A stretch of DNA of 64,000 bases. It comes from CAJJDF01 sp965657945 (lineage in GTDB: Bacteria; Bacteroidota; Bacteroidia; Flavobacteriales_D; CAJJDF01). The DNA lies in assembly GCA_965657945.1 (NCBI GenBank), contig CBFHPW010000011.1, forward strand, positions 1 through 64,000, written 5' to 3'. The notes under the pieces are model-generated. The model saw only the letters and a program-made list of their open reading frames with translations, made no database searches and was not told the DNA's origin. Below, one piece after another: positions 16,321 to 24,142 of this stretch (the first letter of the stretch is position 1; the number at the start of each line of letters is the position of its first letter). The position numbers and the translations under genes are program-made.

Positions 16321-16962
16321 TTATAAGTACTTGATTAAAAATAATACAGGTATTAGTTCTAGGATGCAAAGGTACAAAATTATGTGAAAAATGGAAATAT
16401 TACCTAGTAAATATGCACTGCTTCCCACCATATTCACTAACCAAACAAGACAAAAAAGAGTCGCGTTTACATAAAAAGTTGAAAAAGGAAAGTAACAAAC
16501 TGCAATAAGTCCAACAAATAGAAGGAGCGAATTGAATTCGTTGTATGCGAGTCTTTTTCTGAGAAAGTCGGTGTCTCCTGCAAAATTTATTAAGGTAAAA
16601 ACAAACAGGGCTATTAGTTGAAAAATATACAGAGCGAGAACAGAGAGAATCCCTGCGCCCACTGAGGATGGGGAAAAGATATAGGCTGGAGAGACCAGTT
16701 GGCTCATGCCAACTCCAGCAAGTACAACAAAACTTATTTGCAACAATACGCTCCCAAAGCTCGTAATTCCTGTCTGTAATAGAGAATCAAAATGGGCGGA
16801 ATCTGAAAAAACTGTAGACAGCAAGTTTTTGAAAAATGAATTTTTAGTTGTTTTGAGGTAAATAAGCACAAAGGAAACAGCGATTAAAACATAAAATTCA
16901 ATGGACGAATCGTTTTTAATTACCTGATTTTGAAGTTCGATAGAGTTCAGAAAAGAGATCAA
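16321..16962 (-). CDS. DUF4271 membrane protein
   Basis: This 213-residue inner-membrane protein has about six hydrophobic segments and resembles DUF4271, a family largely confined to Bacteroidota and usually found beside hemD, as here. Recognisable elements are the early SFFKNLLSTVFSD segment and the loop with RKRLAYNEFNSLLL. No ATG fits; the best start is TTG at 16962, and nearby in-frame alternatives cannot be excluded. Its function is unknown, perhaps linked to haem use only through its gene neighbour. Confidence 0.8.
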   Translation of the reverse strand: MISFLNSIELQNQVIKNDSSIEFYVLIAVSFVLIYLKTTKNSFFKNLLSTVFSDSAHFDSLLQTGITSFGSVLLQISFVVLAGVGMSQLVSPAYIFSPSSVGAGILSVLALYIFQLIALFVFTLINFAGDTDFLRKRLAYNEFNSLLLFVGLIAVCYFPFSTFYVNATLFCLVWLVNMVGSSAYLLGNISIFHIILYLCILELIPVLFLIKYL

Positions 16963-17120
16963 ATCAATGAGCTTAATTAGTAAAAAAAATAGGACGTAAA
17001 ATTACTCTTAATATTCGGAGTAAACAAAAAACAATTTTGAATGGAAAAAAAAGGCTAAAAACCTAAAAAATATGAATTCTTTTACCTTTTTTTGTAAGAT
17101 AAATTAAAATTTAAAAGTGA

Positions 17121-18473
17121 ATGTCAGCATCTAATTACCAAGCTCAAATTGATGAGTTTATGAATTATGTAAAGGGTATTATTCCAGCAGAGCCTGAATT
17201 TTTACAGGCAGTATTGGAAGTTGCAGAAACAGTAATTCCTTATATTGAAGAGAATCCAAAATACAAGAAAGCAAAGATTCTGGAAAGAATGGTAAACCCT
17301 GAACGTGTCATCATGTTTCGAGTTCCTTGGTTAGACGACAAGGGAGAAGTTCAAATTAATAGAGCTTACAGAATTGAAATGAACAGTGCCATTGGGCCAT
17401 ACAAAGGAGGTTTGCGTTTTCACCCTACGGTAAACTTGAGTATTTTGAAGTTTTTAGCTTTTGAGCAAGTCTTTAAAAACAGCCTAACAACTCTGCCTAT
17501 GGGCGGTGGAAAAGGGGGTTCTGATTTTGATCCAAAAGGAAAATCAGACAATGAAGTAATGAAGTTTTGTCAAAGCTTTATGTCTGAATTAGCTCGTCAC
17601 ATTGGGCCAAATACAGACGTGCCAGCAGGAGATATTGGAGTAGGAGGAAGAGAGATTGGTTACATGTTTGGTCAATACAAGAGATTAAGAAACGAATTCA
17701 CGGGAGTACTTACCGGAAAAGGTAAGGAATGGGGAGGAAGTTTAATTCGTCCAGAAGCGACAGGGTATGGATGTGTCTATTTTGCACAAGAAATGTTGAA
17801 AGCAAATAACAATTCTTTTGAAGGAAAAACAGTAGCAATTTCTGGATCTGGAAACGTAGCGCAATATGCCTGTGAAAAAGCAACTCAGCTTGGAGCGAAG
17901 GTTGTAACCATGTCAGATTCTTCTGGATACATTTATGATGCAAAGGGTATTGATGCTGAAAAATTGGCGTTTATCATGGATCTTAAGAATGTAAGGAGAG
18001 GAAGGATTAAGGAATACACGGACAAATTTGGAGCCGAGTTCCACGAAGGAAAAAGACCTTGGGGAACGAAAGTAGATATTGCTTTGCCATGTGCCACTCA
18101 AAATGAATTGAACGGAGAAGAGGCTAAATTATTAGTTGCAAACGGAGTAATTTGTGTAGCCGAAGGGGCAAATATGCCAACTACACCAGAAGGTGTCGCG
18201 GCATTCGAAGAAGCTAAGATTTTGTTTGCACCAGGAAAAGCATCAAATGCCGGAGGTGTTGCCACTTCGGGTCTCGAAATGTCTCAGAACTCAATGAGAT
18301 TCAATTGGACAAGAGAAGAAGTGGACGCTAAATTATTACAAATAATGCAAGATATTCATGCATCTTGTGTTGAATACGGAACAAAAGACGGGCACACAGA
18401 TTACGTGAAAGGAGCAAATATTGCTGGATTTGTGAAAGTAGCGGATGCTATGATGGCACAAGGAGTGGTGTAA
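17121..18473 (+). CDS. gdhA: NADP-type glutamate dehydrogenase
   Basis: This enzyme interconverts glutamate with 2-oxoglutarate and ammonium; the 450-residue hexameric type is usually NADP-dependent and assimilates ammonium. Conserved elements are GPYKGGLRFHP, the catalytic lysine Lys131 in LPMGGGKGGSDFDPKGK, DVPAGDIGVGGREIGYM and the dinucleotide-binding GSGNVAQYACEKA. The coenzyme preference is inferred from family length and motifs. The gene stands alone, divergent from DUF4271-hemD across a 158-base region, and ends at a strong terminator. Confidence 0.96.
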   Translation: MSASNYQAQIDEFMNYVKGIIPAEPEFLQAVLEVAETVIPYIEENPKYKKAKILERMVNPERVIMFRVPWLDDKGEVQINRAYRIEMNSAIGPYKGGLRFHPTVNLSILKFLAFEQVFKNSLTTLPMGGGKGGSDFDPKGKSDNEVMKFCQSFMSELARHIGPNTDVPAGDIGVGGREIGYMFGQYKRLRNEFTGVLTGKGKEWGGSLIRPEATGYGCVYFAQEMLKANNNSFEGKTVAISGSGNVAQYACEKATQLGAKVVTMSDSSGYIYDAKGIDAEKLAFIMDLKNVRRGRIKEYTDKFGAEFHEGKRPWGTKVDIALPCATQNELNGEEAKLLVANGVICVAEGANMPTTPEGVAAFEEAKILFAPGKASNAGGVATSGLEMSQNSMRFNWTREEVDAKLLQIMQDIHASCVEYGTKDGHTDYVKGANIAGFVKVADAMMAQGVV

Positions 18474-18492
18474 TAAAAAGACTCATTAAGTT

Positions 18493-18532
18493 AAAGCCCG
18501 TCCCGAGAAATCGGGACGGGCTTTTTTTTGTT
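18493..18532 (+). terminator. Strong intrinsic terminator after gdhA
   Basis: A perfect 14-base stem (18493-18506 with 18511-18524), rich in G-C, is capped by a GAAA tetraloop and followed by a T run. Confidence 0.93.
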
Positions 18533-18784
18533 TAATTTTTTCATTCTCTCTTCATCTGTCATTCTGAACTTGATTCAGAATCTCGCGGAGTATTTTTTAC
18601 GCGTTTTATCACGTTACCCAGGTATCAAAAGCCACTATAATAATCGGTCCTAGTTACGCTATCGCTAAACAAGAACTAAGTTAAAACGGCATTACCCGAG
18701 AAAAGGGTAAGGGAGAGTACAATAACTTCAAGGATTACTCTAATTAACAAAAATAGAGAAGGACAAAAGAAATTTAAAACAAAA
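18533..18784. other. Gene-free region with repeat fragments
   Basis: Between gdhA and the next gene there are 365 bases without an ORF. They contain the gdhA terminator, a GTCATTCTGAA-family repeat (18558-18592), an unexplained stretch near 18600-18720 that reads like another dispersed repeat (ATCGGTCCTAGTTACGCTAT, and a TTACCC/GGGTAA hairpin at 18692-18710), and the next terminator. I could not fold it into a tRNA or known RNA. Confidence 0.5.
18558..18592. repeat. Intergenic repeat fragment, GTCATTCTGAA family
   Basis: It reads GTCATTCTGAACTTGATTCA followed by GAATCTCGCGG. The first 27 bases match the left end of the element at 947. The right end is missing or diverged. Confidence 0.7.
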
Positions 18785-18813
18785 AACCCGATTCAACAAA
18801 GTCGAATCGGGTT
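18776..18813 (-). terminator. Intrinsic terminator for the DUF2795 gene
   Basis: AACCCGATTC (18785-18794) pairs with GAATCGGGTT (18804-18813). On the minus strand the stem is followed by a T-rich run, so it ends the small gene that stops at 18839. Confidence 0.8.
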
Positions 18814-18838
18814 CTGTAACAATTAAGTTTACGTGTTT

Positions 18839-19060
18839 TTAATACTCATCTTCATTAAAGAAGAAATCATCCTTGGTAGGATAATCTGGCCAAATATCTT
18901 CGATAGACTCGTAGATTTCACCTTCCTCTTCAATGCTTTGAAGGTTTTCTACCACCTCTAGTGGAGCAGCTCTTCGCATCGAGTAATCGATTAACTCCTC
19001 TTTCGTAGCTGGCCATGGCGCATCTTCTAAATATGATGCTAGTTCTAACGTCCAATACAT
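18839..19060 (-). CDS. DUF2795 small acidic protein
   Basis: This 73-residue, strongly acidic cytosolic protein matches the DUF2795 family, which is very well conserved in Bacteroidota. The N-terminal MYWTLELASYLEDAPWPATK block and the C-terminal IWPDYPTKDDFFFNEDEY are near the family consensus. The middle has RAAPLEVVENLQSIEEEGE. It has its own good promoter and terminator. The conservation implies an important role, but no molecular function is established. Confidence 0.92.
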   Translation of the reverse strand: MYWTLELASYLEDAPWPATKEELIDYSMRRAAPLEVVENLQSIEEEGEIYESIEDIWPDYPTKDDFFFNEDEY

Positions 19061-19091
19061 AATTTTCAGTTTTTAAATTTCTAATATTACG

Positions 19092-19121
19092 CAAAAGTAA
19101 TTTTTTTGTAGTCAAAAGCAA
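19092..19121 (-). promoter_or_regulatory. Promoter of the DUF2795 gene
   Basis: On the minus strand TTG (plus 19119-19121), a 19-base spacer and TACTTTTG (plus 19092-19099) match the Bacteroidota promoter pattern. The start codon is about 30 bases further on. Confidence 0.75.
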
Positions 19122-19152
19122 CTAATAATAGAATTAATTTAATAATAAATGA

Positions 19153-19160
19153 TAATTTTG
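19153..19160 (+). promoter_or_regulatory. purD promoter -7 box TAATTTTG
   Basis: This is an exact TAnnTTTG box 15 bases before the purD ATG, which implies a very short leader. No -33 element is evident. Confidence 0.6.
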
Positions 19161-19174
19161 TAAAAAAATCCCAC

Positions 19175-20449
19175 ATGAATATTTTAATCTTAGGCTCAGG
19201 AGGAAGAGAACACGCTCTGTCATGGAAAATCGCACAAAGTCCACTTCTTTCCAATTTATTTATTGCACCCGGAAATGCTGGAACCTCACAGGTGGGAAAA
19301 AACATTGATCTTTCTGTCTCCGACTTTGACGGTGTAGCAGAGTTTTGTATTCAAAATAGCATCGAAATTCTAGTAGTAGGCCCCGAAGTGCCTCTAGTAG
19401 AGGGTATTCATGATTTTTTTGAGGCCAATTCAGGTACAAAAAATATTCATGTTATAGGACCAAAAAAAATGGGAGCTCAGTTAGAAGGAAGTAAAAAGTT
19501 TTCGAAGGAGTTTATGCAAAAGCATAACATTCCTACGGCAAAATACCAAGCATTTACGCCAGAAACTTTGGCCGATGGATTGTCATTTTTGGAAACTTTA
19601 TCTCCTCCTTTTGTGCTGAAAGCTGATGGACTAGCAGCCGGAAAAGGAGTAGTAATCCCAGATAACTTAGCGGATGCAAAAATTGAGTTGACAGAAATGC
19701 TAGCGAACTCCAAATTTGGAGCAGCAAGCAAGGAAGTGGTAATTGAGGAGTTTTTGGACGGAATTGAATTGTCCGTTTTTGTCTTGACGGATGGAACAAA
19801 CTACAAAGTATTGCCAACGGCTAAGGATTATAAAAGAATTGGTGAGGGCGACAAAGGGTTGAATACGGGAGGAATGGGAGCTGTGTCTCCAGTGCCATTT
19901 GCCGATGATGCTTTTTTGAAAAAAGTGGAAGAGAGAATTGTAAAGCCTTCGGTTGAAGGTTTAAAGAAAGACAAGATTGAATTCGTTGGTTTCTTATTTA
20001 TTGGACTCATGAAAGTGGGCGATGATCCTTTTGTTATTGAATACAATGTGCGAATGGGAGATCCTGAAACGGAAGTTGTAATTCCAAGAATTGAGTCCGA
20101 TTTAGTTGAAGTGTTTCAAGCAGTTGGAACGAAGACTTTGGATCAGATTGAGTTCAAGGTTTCTGAAAAATCAGTGTGTACAGTCATGGCAGTATCGGGA
20201 GGTTATCCTGAAAGTTACGAAAAATCTAAAGAAATCACGGGATTGGATTTAATTACAGATAGCATTCCGTTTCATGCAGGAACAAAATCGGCCGAGGGAA
20301 AAGTAATCACGAGTGGAGGGAGAGTAATTGCGATGAGTTCATTTGGAGGCACAAAAAAAGAAGCGCTCGAAAAATCGTACGCTTCTTTGTCTAAAATAAA
20401 TTTCGATAAAATGTATTACCGAACCGATATCGGGTTCGATTTGGATTGA
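19175..20449 (+). CDS. purD: Phosphoribosylamine-glycine ligase
   Basis: This enzyme joins phosphoribosylamine and glycine using ATP, an early step of purine synthesis. The 424-residue protein has the N-terminal MNILILGSGGREHALSW motif, PGNAGT, the ATP-grasp core (KADGLAAGKGV, VIEEFLDGIELS) and the metal-binding EYNVRMGDPETEVV. The stop is three bases from the convergent small gene downstream. With purT and purQ it is one of three scattered purine genes in the window. Confidence 0.97.
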   Translation: MNILILGSGGREHALSWKIAQSPLLSNLFIAPGNAGTSQVGKNIDLSVSDFDGVAEFCIQNSIEILVVGPEVPLVEGIHDFFEANSGTKNIHVIGPKKMGAQLEGSKKFSKEFMQKHNIPTAKYQAFTPETLADGLSFLETLSPPFVLKADGLAAGKGVVIPDNLADAKIELTEMLANSKFGAASKEVVIEEFLDGIELSVFVLTDGTNYKVLPTAKDYKRIGEGDKGLNTGGMGAVSPVPFADDAFLKKVEERIVKPSVEGLKKDKIEFVGFLFIGLMKVGDDPFVIEYNVRMGDPETEVVIPRIESDLVEVFQAVGTKTLDQIEFKVSEKSVCTVMAVSGGYPESYEKSKEITGLDLITDSIPFHAGTKSAEGKVITSGGRVIAMSSFGGTKKEALEKSYASLSKINFDKMYYRTDIGFDLD

Positions 20450-20452
20450 TGC

Positions 20453-20635
20453 TTACTTCAGTTGATTTGGATCAGCGTCAGCTTGCTTGTTGTATTTCTG
20501 TTGGCATCTTAACCAATAGATTAGACCAAAAACAATCAATGACCAAAAAACAATCCAAGGTCCATTTTCGGCAACTTTTAAGATTCCAAAAGTGGCTTGA
20601 AACAATCCTTCTAATAAGTCTACTAACCAATTCAT
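20453..20635 (-). CDS. Small single-span membrane protein
   Basis: This 60-residue protein (MNWLVDLLEGLFQATFGILK...) has one strong membrane span (about residues 29-45, WIVFWSLIVFGLIYWL) and a polar, basic tail. No family is recognised. The ORF could begin at GTG 20662, but that codon overlaps the -7 promoter box, so ATG 20635 is the better start. The gene ends three bases from the convergent purD stop. Confidence 0.65.
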   Translation of the reverse strand: MNWLVDLLEGLFQATFGILKVAENGPWIVFWSLIVFGLIYWLRCQQKYNKQADADPNQLK

Positions 20636-20661
20636 ACGTGTAATTTTTTCTTTGTTGTCCA

Positions 20662-20694
20662 CAAATATAAATAACTTTACCTGATTACTTCAAA
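20662..20694 (-). promoter_or_regulatory. Well-matched promoter of the small membrane gene
   Basis: On the minus strand TTTG (plus 20691-20694), a 21-base spacer and TATATTTG (plus 20662-20669) match the TTTG / TAnnTTTG consensus perfectly. It fixes the start of the downstream gene at 20635 and not at 20662. Confidence 0.82.
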
Positions 20695-20721
20695 CAACTT
20701 TGGGCATTTTTTATTTTAATT

Positions 20722-21663
20722 ATGATTACATCTATTTTCAAAAACACGCTTCTTAGTTATTTAATCATTATTCTGACAGCCATCGGTTTTTGGGGATTTG
20801 CTTTTTTTACAACCCATCCTGATGCACTTGTTTTCATTGATTTTGCCAGCGAATCTTATCAGCTTTCAAAAAAAGTAGCTATCATTATTTCTTTTTTTGC
20901 TACTTTGATTAGTGCATTTTTTCTAAATCAAAGAGTGAATAAATTTCTATTTAGTTATGAACCCAACAATTTATTTTTGTGGTTTTACATACTCTTTTTT
21001 TCGGTAGAATTGTCTAACTCAAGTTTTTTGGTGTACGATGTAGTTTCCTTCCTGCTCATTGTCTTTGTTTATTACTTGCTCACCTTTATTAGCAGCAAGG
21101 AAAGTAAAAATCACGTATTTAATTCCGCCTTTATCATTGGGGTTTTATGCTTTCACAATGTGTTTTTCGCACTGTTTTTGTTGTTGTTAATCCACAATCT
21201 TAGCACAACAAGGAGAGTAGGGATTTCCGAACTAATGTTAATATTAACTGGATTTTCCATTCCTATCCTACTCGTTCTTTCCTTGTCCATTCTCACCGAT
21301 AACTTTGAGCTGATTGGTTCTTTGTTAGAGTTCGAGTTTAATTCACCCGACATTTCTTGGAAGTTTGCAGTATTCATAGTGGTAGCTTTTTTATTTGCAT
21401 TAGTTGGTTTTCAATTGGCTGCGAATAAGCGTTCAGGAACAGATATTGGCGTATTGTTATTAGTGAATAATCTATTTGTTTATCTCCTAGTATCACTAGC
21501 GATCAGCGTATTTAGTATATTTTTGCAGCCTCAGCACTATATTCTTTTTCTGTTTACTTTGCCGTTGTCAATTTTTCTTAGTTTTTTCTTCTCAGAATCA
21601 AATTCCAAATGGAAAGAACTCGCTTTCTTGTTAGTAATAGGTCTTACCTTCTTATTGAGATAA
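20722..21663 (+). CDS. Multi-pass membrane protein, DUF6427-like
   Basis: This 313-residue integral membrane protein has about ten hydrophobic segments and very few charged residues. The start MITSIFKNTLLSYLIIIL and the size resemble the Bacteroidota family DUF6427, but I cannot confirm this without a profile search. It lies between a small divergent membrane gene and purQ. Its function is unknown; the fold may be related to membrane glycosyltransferases or polymerases, which is speculation. Confidence 0.6.
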   Translation: MITSIFKNTLLSYLIIILTAIGFWGFAFFTTHPDALVFIDFASESYQLSKKVAIIISFFATLISAFFLNQRVNKFLFSYEPNNLFLWFYILFFSVELSNSSFLVYDVVSFLLIVFVYYLLTFISSKESKNHVFNSAFIIGVLCFHNVFFALFLLLLIHNLSTTRRVGISELMLILTGFSIPILLVLSLSILTDNFELIGSLLEFEFNSPDISWKFAVFIVVAFLFALVGFQLAANKRSGTDIGVLLLVNNLFVYLLVSLAISVFSIFLQPQHYILFLFTLPLSIFLSFFFSESNSKWKELAFLLVIGLTFLLR

Positions 21664-21716
21664 TTTTGGTGCTTTTCTTTGTAAGCAATCAAGGCTTATT
21701 TGCTACAATTTTTTAT

Positions 21717-21724
21717 TACTTTTG
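21717..21724 (+). promoter_or_regulatory. purQ promoter -7 box TACTTTTG
   Basis: This is an exact TAnnTTTG match 30 bases before the purQ start. A TTTG at 21699-21702 is present, but its 14-base spacing is short. Confidence 0.55.
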
Positions 21725-21753
21725 TAAACAAAATTAACTAAACACAGCAAGCT

Positions 21754-22455
21754 ATGAAATTCGGTGTTATCACTTTCCCAGGGTCCAATTGTGACGAAGA
21801 CATGATTTATGTTCTACAAAACATTATGAAACAAGAAGTGGTGAACCTGTGGCACAAGGATACTGATTTGCAAAATGTAGATGTGGTCGTTGTACCAGGA
21901 GGATTTTCTTACGGAGATTATTTGCGTTCGGGTGCAATTGCACGTTTTTCTCCAATAATGGAAAAAGTAATTGAGCATTGTAACCAAGGAGGTTATGCTA
22001 TTGGTGTGTGTAATGGATTTCAAATTCTGTGCGAGTCAGGTTTATTGCCGGGGGCACTTTTGCATAATGATTCTCAGCGATTTATTTGTAAGAATATACA
22101 CATCGCTCCACAGACAAATAATACCGCCATAACAGCAAATTTAACCAAAGGAAAAGGATATAAAATCCCAATCGCTCACGGAGAAGGAAGGTACTTTGCC
22201 TCAGCAGAAACAATTAAAGAGTTGAACGATAATGACCAAGTATTATTCAGATATTGTGACGAGAACGGAACCATTGATTCTGAAAATAATCCGAATGGAT
22301 CGGTAGAGAATATAGCTGGAGTTACCAACAAACAAAGAACAGTATTTGGTATGATGCCTCACCCAGAAAGAGCTGCTGACGATGAGTTAGGAAATACAGA
22401 CGGAAGGCTTTTCTTTGAATCTATGATCAAAGAGATTGAAGGGAAGTTGGTATAG
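21754..22455 (+). CDS. purQ: Phosphoribosylformylglycinamidine synthase, glutaminase subunit
   Basis: This class-I glutamine amidotransferase supplies ammonia to PurL for conversion of FGAR to FGAM in purine synthesis. The 233 residues carry the nucleophile Cys86 in GVCNGFQ and the His203/Glu205 pair in MMPHPERA, plus the N-terminal FPGSNCDED and VPGGFSYGDYLRSG motifs. The stand-alone small subunit implies that a separate purL exists elsewhere, with purS if the usual three-part form is used. Confidence 0.96.
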   Translation: MKFGVITFPGSNCDEDMIYVLQNIMKQEVVNLWHKDTDLQNVDVVVVPGGFSYGDYLRSGAIARFSPIMEKVIEHCNQGGYAIGVCNGFQILCESGLLPGALLHNDSQRFICKNIHIAPQTNNTAITANLTKGKGYKIPIAHGEGRYFASAETIKELNDNDQVLFRYCDENGTIDSENNPNGSVENIAGVTNKQRTVFGMMPHPERAADDELGNTDGRLFFESMIKEIEGKLV

Positions 22456-22741
22456 AATGTTGCGTTTTTAGTCTGTTTGTTCGTCATATCCTTTATGCTG
22501 AAATAGATTGTTTTTTCTTAAAAGTAAAAGGTTGGCAATACATAGGATCCTACATTTTTAACTTTATGCATGATTAAAGAGGTTGATTATAATCGTAAGA
22601 ACTTAGTTTTTTTTGAAGTGGAGAATGGAAAGAATGAACAAAGCCTGTGAGTCCTGTTTTGGGTTTTTATTCAACATAAAAACGGATGAATAAGATTTCC
22701 TGTTTTAAGGGAATGACAAGGAAGAATGATTAATAGAAACT
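22456..22741. other. Gene-free region after purQ
   Basis: These 286 bases separate purQ from the convergent nadD. No ORF, tRNA or strong terminator is visible. Near 22700 the words TTTCCTGTTTTAAGGGAATGAC resemble the right end of the dispersed GTCATTC repeats. Confidence 0.4.
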
Positions 22742-23335
22742 TTACCGATAAAAGTTCATTTCGTCTACATACTTGGCTACCTTGTTGGTTAACAAATAAG
22801 CTACACTTTTCCCTTTTTTTATTTGTTTTCGGATGAAACTCGCTGAAATATTCATTACTGGAATGTCTTGAAGTAGAGTGACATTCTTATGAGATAAGAT
22901 CTCTGAATTTGTTTTTTTTTCTTCATCAACTCCTAATCTAGGGTATACAATTACGGCATGGTTTTTTAGAATTACCTCGTAATTTTTCCATTTATGAAAG
23001 GATTTTATATTGTCTTCTCCCATAATTATCGAAAAATTATACTGAGGATATTTCTCAGTTAAATAAACCAAAGTGTCTATCGTGTAAGAGGGTTTTGGTA
23101 ATGAAAATTCAATGTTGCTTGCTTTTAATTTGTCATTATCTTCAATAGCTTCATTTACAAGAGCTAATCGGTGATAATCTTCGAGCAAGGTGTTTTTCTT
23201 TTTAAATGGGTTTTGGGGGGAAACGATAAACCACACTTCATCTATCAAGTCGGAATCTGCAATGTGGTTAGCAATGACCAAATGTCCAATGTGGATAGGA
23301 TTGAAGGAGCCAAAAAATAAACCTATCTTTTTCAT
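22742..23335 (-). CDS. nadD: Nicotinate-nucleotide adenylyltransferase
   Basis: This enzyme adenylates nicotinate mononucleotide in NAD synthesis. The 197-residue protein has the nucleotidyltransferase signature GLFFGSFNPIHIGH at the start and the C-terminal ISASFIRKQIKKGKS motif that contacts ATP. Between them lie VSPQNPFKKK and the MGEDNIKSFHKW substrate loop. The gene begins directly after the gmk stop codon, so gmk and nadD form one operon. Confidence 0.95.
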   Translation of the reverse strand: MKKIGLFFGSFNPIHIGHLVIANHIADSDLIDEVWFIVSPQNPFKKKNTLLEDYHRLALVNEAIEDNDKLKASNIEFSLPKPSYTIDTLVYLTEKYPQYNFSIIMGEDNIKSFHKWKNYEVILKNHAVIVYPRLGVDEEKKTNSEILSHKNVTLLQDIPVMNISASFIRKQIKKGKSVAYLLTNKVAKYVDEMNFYR

Positions 23336-23914
23336 TTACGAGGGGTTTTTCAAAAACGTTTGAACAGCTAAAATAGCTTCCTTTTTTGCTTTGTCAAGAT
23401 GGTCATTTACCAAAATGTAATCAAATTTTTCAGCTGATTTCATTTCTTCGTTGGCCTTCCCAACTCTTCGTTCTATGCTTTCTTCGGTTTCAGTCCCTCT
23501 ATTTTTCAATCTATTTTCAAGCTCTTGGATAGAAGGAGGTTGAACAAAAATTGACAAAGCTTTATCACCGAAAATAGACTTGAGTTTAATTCCTCCGAGT
23601 ACATCTACGTCAAAAATAACATGTTTTTCTTTGTCCCAAATTCTTTTCATTTCAGATTTTAGTGTGCCGTAAAAATTGTTTTCGTATACCTCTTCCCACT
23701 CCACAAAATTTTCGTTTTTAATAGCAGACTTGAATTCGTCTACACTCAAAAAATAATAATCTTTTCCGTTTACTTCTCCTTCTCTTTTATTTCTACTTGC
23801 GGCAGAAATAGAGAATTCGAGCTCATTCATTTCGGAGAGTAAATGATGAACAATTGTTGTTTTTCCTGCTCCCGATGGAGCCGAAAATATGATGCATCTT
23901 CCTTCAAATTCCAT
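23336..23914 (-). CDS. gmk: Guanylate kinase
   Basis: This enzyme phosphorylates GMP to GDP. It has the P-loop FSAPSGAGKTT near the N-terminus, the GMP-binding stretch with SAASRNKREGEVNGKDYYF and VEWEEVYENNFYGT, and the lid region RLKNRGTETEE. I chose ATG 23914 (192 residues) because family members start just before the first strand; the ORF-extending start at 23950 adds a non-homologous hydrophobic leader. A TACTTTTA box just before 23914 suggests a nearly leaderless transcript. nadD follows without a gap. Confidence 0.95.
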   Translation of the reverse strand: MEFEGRCIIFSAPSGAGKTTIVHHLLSEMNELEFSISAASRNKREGEVNGKDYYFLSVDEFKSAIKNENFVEWEEVYENNFYGTLKSEMKRIWDKEKHVIFDVDVLGGIKLKSIFGDKALSIFVQPPSIQELENRLKNRGTETEESIERRVGKANEEMKSAEKFDYILVNDHLDKAKKEAILAVQTFLKNPS

Positions 23915-23951
23915 GCGTAAAAGTAATAAAAATAGGGCGGCATGATACAAA

Positions 23952-23985
23952 AAACCTAACAGGTTTTCAAAAACCTGTTAGGTTT
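23952..23985. repeat. Palindrome AAACCTAACAGGTTTT, copy 1
   Basis: A perfect 16-base inverted repeat (23952-23967 with 23970-23985) is followed by TTGGATTTTTGAGCCGT. It would form a strong hairpin and may end transcription from both sides. A second copy follows at 24088. Confidence 0.8.
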
Positions 23986-24041
23986 GGATTTTTGAGCCGT
24001 CATATTTAATTCATAAGAATAGTCATTTAGAGTTAGCTCTA

Positions 24042-24073
24042 CTCTAATAAATTGTCTTATTCACTTTGTTGTT
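24042..24073 (-). pseudogene. Leftover 3' tail of the sigma-factor gene
   Basis: Of these 32 bases, 29 match the last codons of the sigma-factor gene at 24141-24172. On the minus strand they read NNKVNKTIY and a stop, against NNKVNLTIY in the intact gene. It lies one repeat unit downstream of the real tail, so it arose by tandem duplication together with the palindrome. Confidence 0.8.
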
Positions 24074-24087
24074 TTCTATGATACAAA

Positions 24088-24119
24088 AATCCTAACAGGT
24101 TTTAAAACCTGTTAGGATT
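24088..24119. repeat. Perfect 32-base palindrome, copy 2
   Basis: AATCCTAACAGGTTTT is followed directly by its exact reverse complement. The flanks match copy 1: tgatacaaaaa before and TTGGATTTTTGAGCCGT after. It is probably also the terminator of the sigma-factor gene. Confidence 0.85.
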
Positions 24120-24142
24120 GGATTTTTGAGCCGTTTTAAACT

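Noticed and set aside
18593..18784. tRNA or other structured RNA gene
   Set aside because: No cloverleaf with T-arm GTTCGA-type sequence could be found; only short hairpins are present.
23952..24119. Two similar palindromic repeats that might suggest a CRISPR array
   Set aside because: There are only two copies, they are perfect palindromes, the spacer includes a gene tail copy, and no cas genes are present.
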